DNA from: Acidovorax sp. SRB_14
GTDB taxonomy: Bacteria > Pseudomonadota > Gammaproteobacteria > Burkholderiales > Burkholderiaceae_C
DNA: 43,696 nt
Direction: 5' to 3'
NCBI RefSeq assembly: GCF_012932145.1
Contig: NZ_MWOK01000012.1
Location: forward strand, 79,454 to 123,149
Below are positions 16,230-25,534 of this stretch, in pieces. The notes beneath the pieces were generated by a model that was not told where the DNA came from, ran no database searches, and saw only the letters and a list, made by a program, of their open reading frames with translations. Numbering within the stretch: position 1 is the first letter of the stretch; every line of letters begins with the position of its first letter. The translations under genes were made by a program, and so were the position numbers.

Positions 16230-16246
16230 ATCTACAGGAAAGCGTG

Positions 16247-18871
16247 ATGACTTTGCTACGCCAAAGGGTTGCGATCTTCGGGATCGCTTTTTTTCTCGTT
16301 CTTGCGTTGTTTGCGCCCCGCGTTCAGGCCAACGCCTACGAAGCCGAGCTTCCCGCCGGGCTCGCCAGCGCCGCCGACATGTGCGCGCTGCTGCCGTGCG
16401 CCGAGGTATTTCCGGGCGCGCGCCATTTCTCCGAACGCAAGGGCCAGCCGCCCTATGTCGAGGCCTATGACCATGCGGGCGCCGACAAGAAGCTGCTCGG
16501 CTATGTGATGCTCTCGACCGACATCACCGACACACCCGCCTATTCCGGCAAGCCGGTGGTCACGCTGATCGGCATGGACACCCAGGGCGTGTTCGTCGGT
16601 GTCAAGGTGCTCAAGCACTCCGAACCCATCTTGCTGCTCGGCATTCCCGAGTCGGCACTGCTCAATTTCAACGCCCAGTACCTGGGCAAATCGGTGGCCG
16701 ACAAGATCGAGGTCGGCCAGTCGCGCCCCGACGAGGGCGTGCTCGGGCTGGATGCCATCTCGGGCGCCACCGTCACGGTCATTGCACAGAACCAGGTCAT
16801 GATGGCCTCGGGCTCGGCCGTCGCCCGCCAGGTCGGAATTCTGGCGCCCACGGTGCGCGATCCGGCCCGTTATGTGGTCACGGGCAAGCGCTTTACCTGG
16901 GACGAGCTGGTCAAGCAGGGAGCCGTACAGCGCTTGCAGGTCTTGCCCGAGCAGGTTGGACTCGAACGCGGCCCTGAGCCTTTCATCGAACTGTGGTTTG
17001 GTGACCTGAACCAGCCCGACATCGGCAAAAGCGTGCTGGGAGACAACAGCTGGAACAACCTGCGCATGCAGATCAAAGAGGGCGACAGCGCCCTTTTCGT
17101 GATCCGCACCCGGGGTGCCGAGTCGTTCAAGGGCTCGGGCTTTGTGCGCGGTGGCATCTATGACCGCATCCAGGTGCGCCAGGGTGCCGACGCCTTCACC
17201 TTCCGCGACCTGGACGCCATCAACCTGTACGGCATCGAGGCCGCAGGCGCGCCATCGTTCAACGAATCGGCCATTTTCATCATCCGCTCACCGTCCTTCT
17301 CAGCCGCCTATCCGTGGAAGCTCAGTTTCCTGGGCAACCGCGTCGACCGGGCCACGGGTGCGCGCAGTTTCACGAGCTTTGACAGCCCCTACTGGCTGCC
17401 TGCCGCCACCCTCGAAGGCGGACGCCCGAAGGTGGTCGAGCCGGACGCACCCTGGGTGCGCATCTGGAAGTCGCGCGCCGTCGAAATTGTGCTGTTTGCG
17501 GTGCTGCTGGTCGCCGTCGCGGTGGTCTATGCCTACCGCGAAACGCTCACGCGCAAATCCACGCACAAGAACAAGTGGCCCGTGAACGCCTTCAAGTACA
17601 CCGCCTGGGGCCTGAGCATCGTGTTCGTCGGTTTTGGTGCCATGGCGCAGCCGTCCATCACGCAGGTGCTGACCTGGTTTCACTCGCTGTTGTTCAAGTG
17701 GACCTGGTCGCTGTTCCTGTCCGATCCGTTCATCTTCCTGTTCTGGATCTTCATCATCGTCACCGTGTTCCTGTTCGGACGCGGGCTGTTTTGCGGCTGG
17801 ATGTGCCCGTTTGGCTCGCTCTCCGAGGCCATCTTCAAGATTTCACGCAAGATCGGCTTCAAGCGCTTCCAGACGCAGGTGCCGCAGCGCTGGCACGACC
17901 GGCTCAAGTGGCTCAAGTACATCATCTTCTTTGGCCTCATCACGGTCTCGATGTTCTCCATGGGCTTGGCCGAGAAGCTCTCCGAGGTCGAACCGTTCAA
18001 GACCACCTTCCTGGTGGGTGTCCTCAACCGCCCCTGGCCTTACGGCCTGTTCGTCGCCGCCATCCTGGGCCTGTCGATCTTCATCGAGCGGCCGTACTGC
18101 AAGTACATCTGCCCGCTCGGTGCATCGCTGGCCATGCCCAGCACCTTTCGCTGGTTCGGTCTGAAGCGCAAGCAGGACTGCAACAGCTGCAAGGCCTGCG
18201 CCGTGGGCTGCGGCGCGCAGGCCATCGACGCCGACGGCCGCATCGACCACCGCGAGTGCCTGCACTGCCTCGATTGCATGGTCTTGTACACCGACACCAA
18301 GGCCTGTCCGCCGCTGGCCAAGGAGCGCAAGCGCCGCGAGAAGGACGGCCTGGAGCTCACGCCGATCGGCAAGAACGGCTACTTCATCCCGATCCACCCG
18401 GACACCAGCTTCACGGCACAGATCAGCGCCAAGGCGGTGAACGGCCCCGACCCGCGCATGCCCACGCCGCCCATGCTGCCGGCGCACAAGAACGGCGCGC
18501 GCGGCCTGGCGTGGTTCTGGCTCGAGGTGCGCGACCACCTGTGGCCCTGGAGCGCCGAGGGCTGGCGCTCGCAGCGCGCGCTGCAGATCGCCGGCATCTC
18601 GCTGGCCATCGCGGCCAGCGTGGCCTGGGTGATGGCGGCGCTGGGCAGCCTCTCTTCGGGCGCCATCATCGGCTGGTGGTTTGGCTGGAGCGTCTACGAG
18701 GTGCTGATCCGCCTGTCGGGCAAGCGCTACGTCAAGGACGGTCCGTGGTGGCGTGACCAGTACCGCGTGGCCGGCGTGGTGGACATGGTGAGCTACGTGG
18801 GCTTCAAGAACCTGATGCTGGGCGCGGCGCTGTTCCTGGTGCTCAAGTCCCTGGGTTGGTTGCTGCCATGA
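16247..18871 (+). CDS. nosR: NosR, flavo-iron-sulfur membrane protein for N2O reduction
   Basis: 874 aa polytopic protein needed for nos expression and for electron supply to NosZ. After a signal/anchor (residues 1-28) comes a periplasmic FMN-binding domain with DAISGATVT (169-177); Thr175 is the predicted ApbE flavinylation site. A membrane core follows (from about residue 410) with CGWMCPFGS (near 516) and CKYICPLGA. Cytosolic clusters follow: CNSCKACAVGC (near 645) and CLHCLDC (near 672), two 4Fe-4S sites. The ATG at 16247 has AGGAA six bases upstream; the open frame before it is not used. The nosR stop overlaps the nosD start (ATGA). Confidence 0.96.
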   Translation: MTLLRQRVAIFGIAFFLVLALFAPRVQANAYEAELPAGLASAADMCALLPCAEVFPGARHFSERKGQPPYVEAYDHAGADKKLLGYVMLSTDITDTPAYSGKPVVTLIGMDTQGVFVGVKVLKHSEPILLLGIPESALLNFNAQYLGKSVADKIEVGQSRPDEGVLGLDAISGATVTVIAQNQVMMASGSAVARQVGILAPTVRDPARYVVTGKRFTWDELVKQGAVQRLQVLPEQVGLERGPEPFIELWFGDLNQPDIGKSVLGDNSWNNLRMQIKEGDSALFVIRTRGAESFKGSGFVRGGIYDRIQVRQGADAFTFRDLDAINLYGIEAAGAPSFNESAIFIIRSPSFSAAYPWKLSFLGNRVDRATGARSFTSFDSPYWLPAATLEGGRPKVVEPDAPWVRIWKSRAVEIVLFAVLLVAVAVVYAYRETLTRKSTHKNKWPVNAFKYTAWGLSIVFVGFGAMAQPSITQVLTWFHSLLFKWTWSLFLSDPFIFLFWIFIIVTVFLFGRGLFCGWMCPFGSLSEAIFKISRKIGFKRFQTQVPQRWHDRLKWLKYIIFFGLITVSMFSMGLAEKLSEVEPFKTTFLVGVLNRPWPYGLFVAAILGLSIFIERPYCKYICPLGASLAMPSTFRWFGLKRKQDCNSCKACAVGCGAQAIDADGRIDHRECLHCLDCMVLYTDTKACPPLAKERKRREKDGLELTPIGKNGYFIPIHPDTSFTAQISAKAVNGPDPRMPTPPMLPAHKNGARGLAWFWLEVRDHLWPWSAEGWRSQRALQIAGISLAIAASVAWVMAALGSLSSGAIIGWWFGWSVYEVLIRLSGKRYVKDGPWWRDQYRVAGVVDMVSYVGFKNLMLGAALFLVLKSLGWLLP

Positions 18872-20145
18872 AGCCCTTTTTGCCGCGCCTGGCCCGTGTC
18901 GCGCTGCTGGGCCTGATTGCCTGGCACGCGGCGCACGCGGCCACGCACAGCGTGCAGCCCGGGCAAGACCTGCAGGCCGCCATCGACGCCGCCGCGCCTG
19001 GCGATGAGGTCGAGGTGCAGCGCGGCTTCTACCGCGCCAACCTGCGCATCGACAAGCCGCTCACGCTGCGCGGCGTGGGCCGCCCCACGCTCAGCGGCGG
19101 GCAGACCGGCGACACCATCCGTGTCACCGCGGCCGACGTGCGCATCGAGGGCCTGATCGTGCGCGACTCGGGCGGCAGCCTGAAAGAGCAGAACGCCGGC
19201 ATCTACCTCTACCCCGGCGCGCACCGCGCCGTGGTGCTGAACTGCGACCTGACCTACAACCTGTTCGGCCTGTGGATCGAGAAGGCCAACGACGTGCGCA
19301 TCGAGGGCAACCTGATCACCGGCAAGCGCGACTTCGCCTCGGCCCAGCGGGGCAACGGCATCCAGCTCTACAACACCCAGCGCGCGCAGATCCTGCGCAA
19401 CAACATCAGCTTCGTGCGCGACGCGCTCTACGTGGACGTCTCGCACCACGCCATCTTCCGCGGCAACAGGCTGCACCACAGCCGCTACGGCACGCACTAC
19501 ATGACGTCCTACCACAACGTCTGGGAGGACAACGACACCTACTACAACCGCGGCGGCCTGGCGCTGATGGAAGTGCGCGAGCAGGTGGTGCGCGGCAACC
19601 GCGCCTGGGGCAACTCCGACCACGGCATCATGCTGCGCTCGGTGCAGGACGCGGTGGTCGAGAACAACGTGGTCGCCGGCAACAACCGAGGCTTCTTCAT
19701 CTACGACGTCGAATACGCCTCCTTGAAGAACAACCTGGTGGTCGACAACGCCGTCGGCGTGCACCTGTCGGCCGGCTCGACGCGCAATGCGGTCGAGGGC
19801 AACGACTTCATCGGCAACCGCGAGCAGGTGCGCTACGTCGGCGCGCGCGACGAGCGCTGGGGCCAGGACAGCGGCAACCACTGGAGCAACTACCTGGGCT
19901 GGGACCGCAATGGCGACGGTGTGGGCGACGTGCCCTACGAGGCCAACGACATGGTGGACCGCCTGACCTGGCGCCACCCGAGCCTCAAACTCTTGCTGGC
20001 CAGCCCCGCAGTGCAGGCGCTGCGCTTGGTGGGCCAGCAATTTCCGCTGCTGCGCGTGCCTTCGGTCGTCGACCCGAAGCCGCGCATGCAGCCGACCCAC
20101 CAACATTGGAGTGAATGGCGTGGCAAGCATTTCCCCGGTCAGTAA
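18868..20145 (+). CDS. nosD: NosD, periplasmic copper-site maturation protein
   Basis: 425 aa. Signal peptide MKPFLPRLARVALLGLIAW...AHAA, then right-handed beta-helix (CASH/PbH1) repeats from about residue 50 to 330 with recurring G-N-x-I/V steps such as VRIEGNLITG, QILRNNISF and AVVENNVVAGNNRGFF. NosD works with NosF and NosY in building the sulfide-bridged CuZ centre of NosZ. The start is the ATG overlapping the nosR stop; the TTG four codons upstream is unlikely. It overlaps nosF by 26 bp. Confidence 0.94.
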   Translation: MKPFLPRLARVALLGLIAWHAAHAATHSVQPGQDLQAAIDAAAPGDEVEVQRGFYRANLRIDKPLTLRGVGRPTLSGGQTGDTIRVTAADVRIEGLIVRDSGGSLKEQNAGIYLYPGAHRAVVLNCDLTYNLFGLWIEKANDVRIEGNLITGKRDFASAQRGNGIQLYNTQRAQILRNNISFVRDALYVDVSHHAIFRGNRLHHSRYGTHYMTSYHNVWEDNDTYYNRGGLALMEVREQVVRGNRAWGNSDHGIMLRSVQDAVVENNVVAGNNRGFFIYDVEYASLKNNLVVDNAVGVHLSAGSTRNAVEGNDFIGNREQVRYVGARDERWGQDSGNHWSNYLGWDRNGDGVGDVPYEANDMVDRLTWRHPSLKLLLASPAVQALRLVGQQFPLLRVPSVVDPKPRMQPTHQHWSEWRGKHFPGQ

Positions 20146-21052
20146 CGTCGCCGCGGTCTCGCTGCGCGGCGTGGCCAAACACTACGGCGCTCTGCATGCG
20201 GTCGACGGCGTCGACCTCGACATCGCGCGCGGTGAGATTTTCGGCCTCATCGGCCACAACGGCGCGGGCAAGAGCACGCTGTTCAAGATGATGCTGGGCC
20301 TGGTGCCCGCCACCGCCGGCGAGATCCGGCTGGGCGGTGCGCAGGTGGGCGGGCGCGGCTTTCGCGCTGCGCGCCGCCACCTGGGCTACCTGCCCGAGAA
20401 CGTGGTGCTCTACGACAACCTGAGCGGCCTCGAGACGCTGCGCTTTTTCGCGCGGCTCAAGGGTGCGCCGGCCGGGCTATGCCAGGGCGTGCTCGACCGC
20501 GTGGGGCTGGCGCACGCCGGCCAGCGCCCGGTGCGCGAATACTCCAAAGGCATGCGCCAGCGCCTGGGCTTCGCGCAGGCGCTGCTGGGGGCGCCCCAGG
20601 TGCTGTTCCTCGACGAACCCACCAACGGCCTAGACCCGCAGGCCATCCGCGACTTCTATGCCACGCTGCGCGGCCTGCAGGCGCAAGGCGTGACCGTGGT
20701 CATCACCTCGCACATCCTGGCCGAGCTGCAGGAGCGCGTGGACCGCCTGGCCATCCTGTCGGCGGGCAAGCTGCAGGCGCTGGGCAGCGTCCAGGCGCTG
20801 CGCGAGCAAACGCAGATGCCGCTGCGTTTCGAGCTGCAGCTCGATGCGGCCGACGCGCCGGCCGTGGCCCAGGCGCTGCACCAGGCCACGGGCACCGTGG
20901 CCGAGCACAGCGCCACCGGCCTGCGCCTGTCGTGCCTGCGCGAACACAAGATGGCGGTGCTCGCTGCGCTGGCCCCGCTGGGCGCGCGCGTGCGCGACCT
21001 GCAGATGCACGAGCCCTCGCTCGAAGACGTGTTCTTCGGCTTTGCGGATTGA
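20120..21052 (+). CDS. nosF: NosF, ABC transporter ATP-binding protein
   Basis: 310 aa ATPase that powers the NosFY transporter. Walker A is GHNGAGKST (about residues 45-53), the signature is YSKGMRQRLGFAQ, Walker B is VLFLDEPTNGLDP and the switch His is in VVITSHILAELQ. The C-terminal extension (residues 215-310) is usual for NosF. Start: GTG 20120 is chosen because GGAG lies eight bases before it; GTG 20111 is in frame but overlaps that GGAG. Either way the gene starts inside nosD, implying translational coupling. Confidence 0.93.
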   Translation: MASISPVSNVAAVSLRGVAKHYGALHAVDGVDLDIARGEIFGLIGHNGAGKSTLFKMMLGLVPATAGEIRLGGAQVGGRGFRAARRHLGYLPENVVLYDNLSGLETLRFFARLKGAPAGLCQGVLDRVGLAHAGQRPVREYSKGMRQRLGFAQALLGAPQVLFLDEPTNGLDPQAIRDFYATLRGLQAQGVTVVITSHILAELQERVDRLAILSAGKLQALGSVQALREQTQMPLRFELQLDAADAPAVAQALHQATGTVAEHSATGLRLSCLREHKMAVLAALAPLGARVRDLQMHEPSLEDVFFGFAD

Positions 21053-21063
21053 AGGACCACCCC

Positions 21064-21876
21064 ATGGAATGGACGCAAATACTCACCCTGGCCGCGAAGG
21101 AATTCCGCGACCGCATGCGCAACCGCTGGGTGCTGGCGGTGGCGCTGGTGTTCACGGTGTTCTCGCTCGTCATCGCCTACTTTGGCGGCGCGCAGCAGGG
21201 CGCCGTGGGCTTTCGCTCGATCGAGTTCACCATCGCCAGCCTGGTCAGCCTGGTGATCTACCTGATCCCGCTGATCGCGCTGCTGCTGGGTTTTGACGCC
21301 ATCGTCGGCGAGCGCGAGCGCGGCTCGCTCGACCTGCTGCTCTCGCTGCCGATCACGCGGCTCGAACTGCTGCTGGGCAAGTACCTGGGCCTGGCGGCGG
21401 CGCTCACGCTGTCCACGCTGGCGGGCTTTGGCCTGGTGGCACTGCTGCTGTGGCAGCGCATCGACGCGGCGGGCCTGTACCACTACGCCGGCTTCATGCT
21501 CAGCTCGGTGCTGCTGGGCCTGGCCTTCCTGAGCCTGGCCGTGCTGGTGTCGGTGGTGGCGCGCGACCGCACGCGCGCCTCGGGTCTGGCGATTGCGCTG
21601 TGGTTCTTCTTCGTGCTGGTGTTCGACCTGCTGCTGCTGGGCGTGCTGGTCGGCACGGGCGGGCGCTTTGGCGGCGAGGCCTTTGCCTGGCTGCTGCTGC
21701 TCAGTCCGGCGGACGTGTTCCGCCTTCTCAACGTGTTTTCGCTCGACGATGTGCGCACCCTCTACGGGCTGGCCAGCATCGTGCCGACGTCGTTGGGCAG
21801 TCCTGGGGTGATGGGCGGCGTCATGCTGACCTGGATTGCGCTGCCGCTGGTGGTGGCGCGTTGGAGATTCAAATGA
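21064..21876 (+). CDS. nosY: NosY, ABC transporter permease
   Basis: 270 aa integral membrane partner of NosF. Six hydrophobic segments are seen: VLAVALVFTVFSLVIAYF, LVSLVIYLIPLIALLLGF, a third around AALTLSTLAGFGLVALLL, then FMLSSVLLGLAFLSLAVLV, ALWFFFVLVFDLLLLGVLV and GVMLTWIALPLVV. The cytoplasmic AAKEFRDRMRNRW near the N-terminus and the GERERGSLDLLLSLPITR loop are hallmarks of the NosY/ABC-2 family. The ATG at 21064 has AAGGA eight bases upstream. Its stop overlaps the nosL start. Confidence 0.94.
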   Translation: MEWTQILTLAAKEFRDRMRNRWVLAVALVFTVFSLVIAYFGGAQQGAVGFRSIEFTIASLVSLVIYLIPLIALLLGFDAIVGERERGSLDLLLSLPITRLELLLGKYLGLAAALTLSTLAGFGLVALLLWQRIDAAGLYHYAGFMLSSVLLGLAFLSLAVLVSVVARDRTRASGLAIALWFFFVLVFDLLLLGVLVGTGGRFGGEAFAWLLLLSPADVFRLLNVFSLDDVRTLYGLASIVPTSLGSPGVMGGVMLTWIALPLVVARWRFK

Positions 21877-22418
21877 TGGTGAACCGTAAACAAACCCTGT
21901 TGTCCCTGGCCACCACGGCCGTTCTCAGCGCCGCACTGGGCTGGGCTCTGGTGGCTTGCGACCAGACCTCGCAGGCAGTGTCGCTGGCGCCGGTCGAGAT
22001 CGACCGCGCCACCAGCTGCGAGCTCGACGGCATGCTGCTGGCCGACTACCCGGGCCCCAAGGCGCAGGTGCACTACGCCGGTCAGGCGCAGCCGAGCTTC
22101 TTTTGCGACACGGTCGAGCTGTTCAGCACGCTGCTGGCGGGCGAGCAGGTGCGCCACGCGAGTGCCATCTACGTGCAGGACATGGGCCAGGCCGACTGGG
22201 AGCACCCGAGCGGCCACTGGACAGACGCCAAGGCCGCCGTCTATGTGCTGGGCAGCAAGCGCCACGGCTCCATGGGCCCGACCATTGCCAGCTTTGCCCA
22301 GGAGGCCGACGCCAAGCGCTTCGCCGCCGAATACGGCGGCAAGCTGCTGCGCTTTGCCGACATCACGCCCGACATGGTCGATTTGAGCGGCGGCGCGCTG
22401 CACGACACGCGCATGTAG
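21873..22418 (+). CDS. nosL: NosL, outer-membrane-type copper chaperone lipoprotein
   Basis: 181 aa. The signal ends ALVAC, a lipobox, so the mature protein is lipid-anchored in the periplasm. NosL binds Cu(I) and delivers it for NosZ assembly together with NosDFY. The metal motif SCELDGMLLADYPGPKAQ (Cys-x-x-Asp-x-Met) replaces the CxxCGM form of some homologues. FFCDTVELF and a VYVLGSKRHGSMGPT segment are also family-like. The ATG at 21873 overlaps the nosY stop as ATGA and has GGAG at 21863-21866; the next codon is a second ATG. Confidence 0.92.
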   Translation: MMVNRKQTLLSLATTAVLSAALGWALVACDQTSQAVSLAPVEIDRATSCELDGMLLADYPGPKAQVHYAGQAQPSFFCDTVELFSTLLAGEQVRHASAIYVQDMGQADWEHPSGHWTDAKAAVYVLGSKRHGSMGPTIASFAQEADAKRFAAEYGGKLLRFADITPDMVDLSGGALHDTRM

Positions 22419-22426
22419 GCGCCGCG

Positions 22427-23050
22427 ATGCACCGCCTGCTCCGCTTCACGCCGCTGCGCGCCAGCATGCTGGGCATGGGGCTGCTGGCCGTGGCCGCGCT
22501 GGCGCTGTGGCAGGCACCGGCGTTGCGCGCGGCGCTTGCACCGCAGGCAGAGTTGGCGCCCGACGTCTGCGTGGTGGCCCCTCCCACCCCCTACGACCCG
22601 GCCCTGGGCCTGCCCGTGCATGCGGCGCGCGCCGTGCCCGCGGGCGTGCGCTGTCCGGTGTGCGGCATGTATCCCGAGCGCGCGCCGCAATGGGCCGCGC
22701 AGGTGATTTTTGCCAATGGCGACGCGCACTTCTTCGACTCGCCGCTGAGCCTGTTGATGTACCTGGGCGAGGTCGGCCGCTACAGCCCCGGGCGCCAGGC
22801 CGGCGACATCGTGGCGCACTACGTCACCGACACCGCCAGCCAGCGCTGGACCGACGCGCGCCAGGCGTTCTATGTGCACGGCTCGTCGTCGGCACGCGGC
22901 CCCATGCGCGCGGGCAACCTGCCGGCGTTTGCCGCGCGCGATGCCGCCGAGCGCTTTGCCGCGCAGCGCGGCGGCGCGGTGCTGGCCTTTGGCGCCATCG
23001 ATGCGGCGACGGTGCAGCGCCTCGGTGGCCAGGCCCACGCCAGCCACTGA
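22427..23050 (+). CDS. Second NosL-like copper-binding protein
   Basis: 207 aa. An N-terminal hydrophobic segment (MLGMGLLAVAALALWQAP, about residues 14-31) without a lipobox suggests a membrane anchor rather than a lipoprotein. The NosL-type core begins RCPVCGMYPERAPQWAAQV (near residue 75), a CxxCGM copper motif, and continues with FFDSPLSLLMYLG, AFYVHGSSSARGPM and AERFAAQRGG, parallel to nosL. It starts 8 bp after nosL with a weak AGG site, so it is the last gene of the nos operon. It may be a second copper chaperone with a different motif, or a relay to NosZ or another cuproprotein; this is inference. Confidence 0.85.
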   Translation: MHRLLRFTPLRASMLGMGLLAVAALALWQAPALRAALAPQAELAPDVCVVAPPTPYDPALGLPVHAARAVPAGVRCPVCGMYPERAPQWAAQVIFANGDAHFFDSPLSLLMYLGEVGRYSPGRQAGDIVAHYVTDTASQRWTDARQAFYVHGSSSARGPMRAGNLPAFAARDAAERFAAQRGGAVLAFGAIDAATVQRLGGQAHASH

Positions 23051-23083
23051 GGCACACCCGGCCGCGGCGGCACAATGCGGGCC

Positions 23084-24010
23084 ATGCCTGCACTCTCGCG
23101 CCGCCAGCTCACCGTTCTGGCCCTGCTCACCGTGGTCTGGGGCCTGAACTGGCCTGTCATGAAGATCGGTGTCACCGGCTTTCCGCCGCTGACCTTCCGC
23201 GCCCTCTCGCTGTGGCTGGGCCTGCCGGTGCTGGCGCTCGTGCTGCGCGCCGCCGGCATGCCGTTTGCCGTGCCGCGCGCGCACTGGGCTGCGCTGGCTT
23301 GGCTTGCGCTGTTCAACATGGTGCTGTGGCACGTGCTCATCATGCTGGCGATCCCCCAGCTCTCGAGCGGGCGTGCGGCCATCCTGGGCTACACCATGCC
23401 GATTTTCTCGGCTGTGCTGGGCAGCGCGTTCTTCGGCCAGCGCCTGGCGCCGCGCGCCTGGGGCGGCGTGGCGGCGGCGGCACTGGGTGTGCTCTTGCTG
23501 CTGTGGTACGAGTTCTCGCAGCTCGGCGGCCGGCCGCTGGGCGTGGCGCTGATGCTGGCCGCGGCCGCGTTCTGGGCGCTGGGCACGCAGATGCTGCGGC
23601 GCAGCAGCCTGCCCGTGCCCACGCTGACTCTGGCGTTCTGGATGATGGCCGTGAGCACGCTCGCCCTGAGCCTGCTGGCCGTCGGCTTCGAGCGTCCGGC
23701 CTGGCACGCGCCGGGCACGGCGACCTGGGGCGCCATCGCGTTCAACGCGGTGCTGGCGTTCGGCTTTGCCCAGCCGGCCTGGTTCTTTCTGGTGCGCGGC
23801 CTGCCGCCGGTGGCGTCCACGCTCAGCGTCATGCTGATTCCGGTGCTGGGCGTGTTCAGCGGCGCGCTCTGGCTGGGCGAACGGCTCCACTGGCAGGACT
23901 GGGCGGCGATGGGCTTGATGGTGCTGGCCATCGCCTCGGTGCTGTGGCCGCAGCGCGCGCCGTCACCGGCCCGCGCCGGGGCGCGCCATGGGCGCGATGT
24001 CACTCCTTGA
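23084..24010 (+). CDS. EamA/DMT-family transporter
   Basis: 308 aa from MPALSRRQLTVLALL; an ATG three codons earlier (23075) is possible. Ten hydrophobic segments are arranged as two EamA repeats: the first opens with TVVWGLNWPVMKIG and the second with AAAFWALGTQMLRR. GYTMPIFSAVLG and LSVMLIPVLGVFSGALWLGERL are the paired family signatures. It is probably an inner-membrane metabolite exporter; the substrate is unknown. It follows the second NosL gene by 33 bp on the same strand but has no obvious tie to N2O reduction. Confidence 0.9.
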   Translation: MPALSRRQLTVLALLTVVWGLNWPVMKIGVTGFPPLTFRALSLWLGLPVLALVLRAAGMPFAVPRAHWAALAWLALFNMVLWHVLIMLAIPQLSSGRAAILGYTMPIFSAVLGSAFFGQRLAPRAWGGVAAAALGVLLLLWYEFSQLGGRPLGVALMLAAAAFWALGTQMLRRSSLPVPTLTLAFWMMAVSTLALSLLAVGFERPAWHAPGTATWGAIAFNAVLAFGFAQPAWFFLVRGLPPVASTLSVMLIPVLGVFSGALWLGERLHWQDWAAMGLMVLAIASVLWPQRAPSPARAGARHGRDVTP

Positions 24011-24065
24011 TTGATAGCTGTCAGCGCTTGATGGGCGGGCGTTTGATGGGCTTTTGACCCAAAAT
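24010..24065 (-). repeat. Interspersed 55-bp element, copy 6
   Basis: The minus strand reads AAAAGCCCATCAAACGCCC, then CATCAAGCGCTGACAGCTATCAA, close to the consensus. It fills the convergent gap between the EamA gene and marC. Confidence 0.75.
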
Positions 24066-24094
24066 CCGGGTCGCTTTGACTCGCCGCCCCGCGT

Positions 24095-24733
24095 TCAGCG
24101 CCCCCCCGCCAGCAGCGGGAACAGCTTGCCCAGCCCGTCGGCCATCACCTCGACGGCCAGCGCCGCCAGGATCAGGCCCATGAGCCGCGTCATCACGTTG
24201 ATGCCGGTCTTGCCGAGCACGCGCGCTATCGGTTCGGCGAGCGAGAAGCAGACGACCGTGGCCGCGGCGATCACCACGCCGTAGCCCACCAGCGCCACAT
24301 GCTGCAGCCAGGTGTGCGCGCGGTCGGCGTAGATCACCACGGTGGACATGCAGGCCGGGCCGGTGAGCAGCGGAATCGTCAGCGGCACGACGGCGATGCT
24401 GGAGCCGGCAGCGGCCTTTTCCGCGCCTTCCTCCAGGTCGTTGGTGGCGGCCTTGGCCTCGGCCGGCTGGGCGTTGAGCATGTTCATCGCGCTGATCAGC
24501 AGCAGCATGCCGCCGCCGACCTGGAAGCTCTGCAGCGAGATGTTGAAGAACTCCAGGATCTGCAGGCCCAGCAGCGCGCACACGGCGATCACGCAGAAGG
24601 CGCTGAAGGCGGCGGTCTGGATCGTGCGCCGGCGCTGCGCCGGCGAAAAGCCCTGGGTGTAGTGGATGAAGAACGGCACGATGGCCAGCGGGTTCACGAT
24701 GGCCAGCAGCGTGATCAGCGGTTTGAGGTCCAT
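24095..24733 (-). CDS. MarC-family integral membrane protein
   Basis: 212 aa with six hydrophobic segments. The N-terminus LITLLAIVNPLAIVPFFI and the GPACMSTVVIYAD and NVMTRLMGLILAALAVEVMADGL segments are typical of MarC (UPF0056). Despite the name, a role in multiple antibiotic resistance has not held up, and the function remains unknown. The ATG overlaps the stop of the upstream SDR gene (TGATG), so the two are translationally coupled. Confidence 0.92.
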   Translation of the reverse strand: MDLKPLITLLAIVNPLAIVPFFIHYTQGFSPAQRRRTIQTAAFSAFCVIAVCALLGLQILEFFNISLQSFQVGGGMLLLISAMNMLNAQPAEAKAATNDLEEGAEKAAAGSSIAVVPLTIPLLTGPACMSTVVIYADRAHTWLQHVALVGYGVVIAAATVVCFSLAEPIARVLGKTGINVMTRLMGLILAALAVEVMADGLGKLFPLLAGGR

Positions 24734-25479
24734 CAACGGCCTCCGGAGACGTCGAGCAGCGACGCGGTGGTGTAGCTGGCCGCATCCGAGAGCAGCCAGA
24801 CGATGGCCTGCGCGACCTCCTGCGCCGTGCCGGCGCGCTGCATCGGCACCGTGTGCGCCAGGTCGCGCACGCGCTCGGGCAGGCCGCCGCTGGCGTGGAT
24901 CTCGGTGTCGATCAGGCCGGGGCGCACCGCATTGACGCGGATGCCCTCGGCCGCCACCTCGCGCGCCAGGCCGAGCGTGAAGGTGTCGATGGCGCTCTTG
25001 CTCGCGGCGTAGTCCACGTACTGGTGTGCCGCGCCCAGGCGCGCGGCCGCGCTCGAGACGTTGACAATGGCGCCGCCCGCGCCGCCGTGGCCCGTGCCCA
25101 TGCGGCGCACGGCCTCGCGCGCGCACAGAAAGCTGCCGACCACGTTGGTGTTGAAGATGCGGCGCAGGCGCGCGGCGTCCATCTGGTCCACGCGTGCGGG
25201 CATGTCCACCACACCGGCGTTGTTGACCAGGGCCGTGAGCGGGCCCAGCTTTGCGTCCACCCGCGCGAACAGGGCCTGCACCTGGTCCTCGTGCGCCACA
25301 TCGGCCTGGACGGCGAGGGCCGTGCCACCCGCAGCGCGGATCTGGCGCACGACCTCGTCGGCGGCCAGCGAGTTGCTGTGGTAGTTCACGGCCACGGCAT
25401 GGCCTTGCTGCGCCGCCAGCAGCGCCGTGGCCGCGCCAATGCCGCGCCCACCGCCGGTGATGAGTGTCACTTTGTCCAA
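24733..25479 (-). CDS. SDR-family NAD(P)-dependent oxidoreductase
   Basis: 248 aa classical short-chain dehydrogenase. TGGGRGIG near the N-terminus (nucleotide binding), NNAG (about residues 87-90), VSSAAAR with the catalytic Ser, and YVDYAASKSA with Tyr-x-x-x-Lys. The VRPGLIDTEIHASGG loop and the DVSGGR C-terminus resemble YgfF-type members. Start: TTG at 25479 is chosen because a GGAG Shine-Dalgarno lies eight bases before it and translation gives MDKVTLITGG; longer frames lack similarity. It forms an operon with marC. Substrate unknown. Confidence 0.9.
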   Translation of the reverse strand: MDKVTLITGGGRGIGAATALLAAQQGHAVAVNYHSNSLAADEVVRQIRAAGGTALAVQADVAHEDQVQALFARVDAKLGPLTALVNNAGVVDMPARVDQMDAARLRRIFNTNVVGSFLCAREAVRRMGTGHGGAGGAIVNVSSAAARLGAAHQYVDYAASKSAIDTFTLGLAREVAAEGIRVNAVRPGLIDTEIHASGGLPERVRDLAHTVPMQRAGTAQEVAQAIVWLLSDAASYTTASLLDVSGGR

Positions 25480-25534
25480 AGGTCTGTCTCCTGCAAGAAT
25501 GCGAGGTCGCGGAATGTGCGCCATTACAGCATTG

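Noticed and set aside
20111-20145. Frameshift at the nosD-nosF junction
   Set aside because: Both proteins are complete; the overlap is normal coupling, with GGAG placed for GTG 20120.
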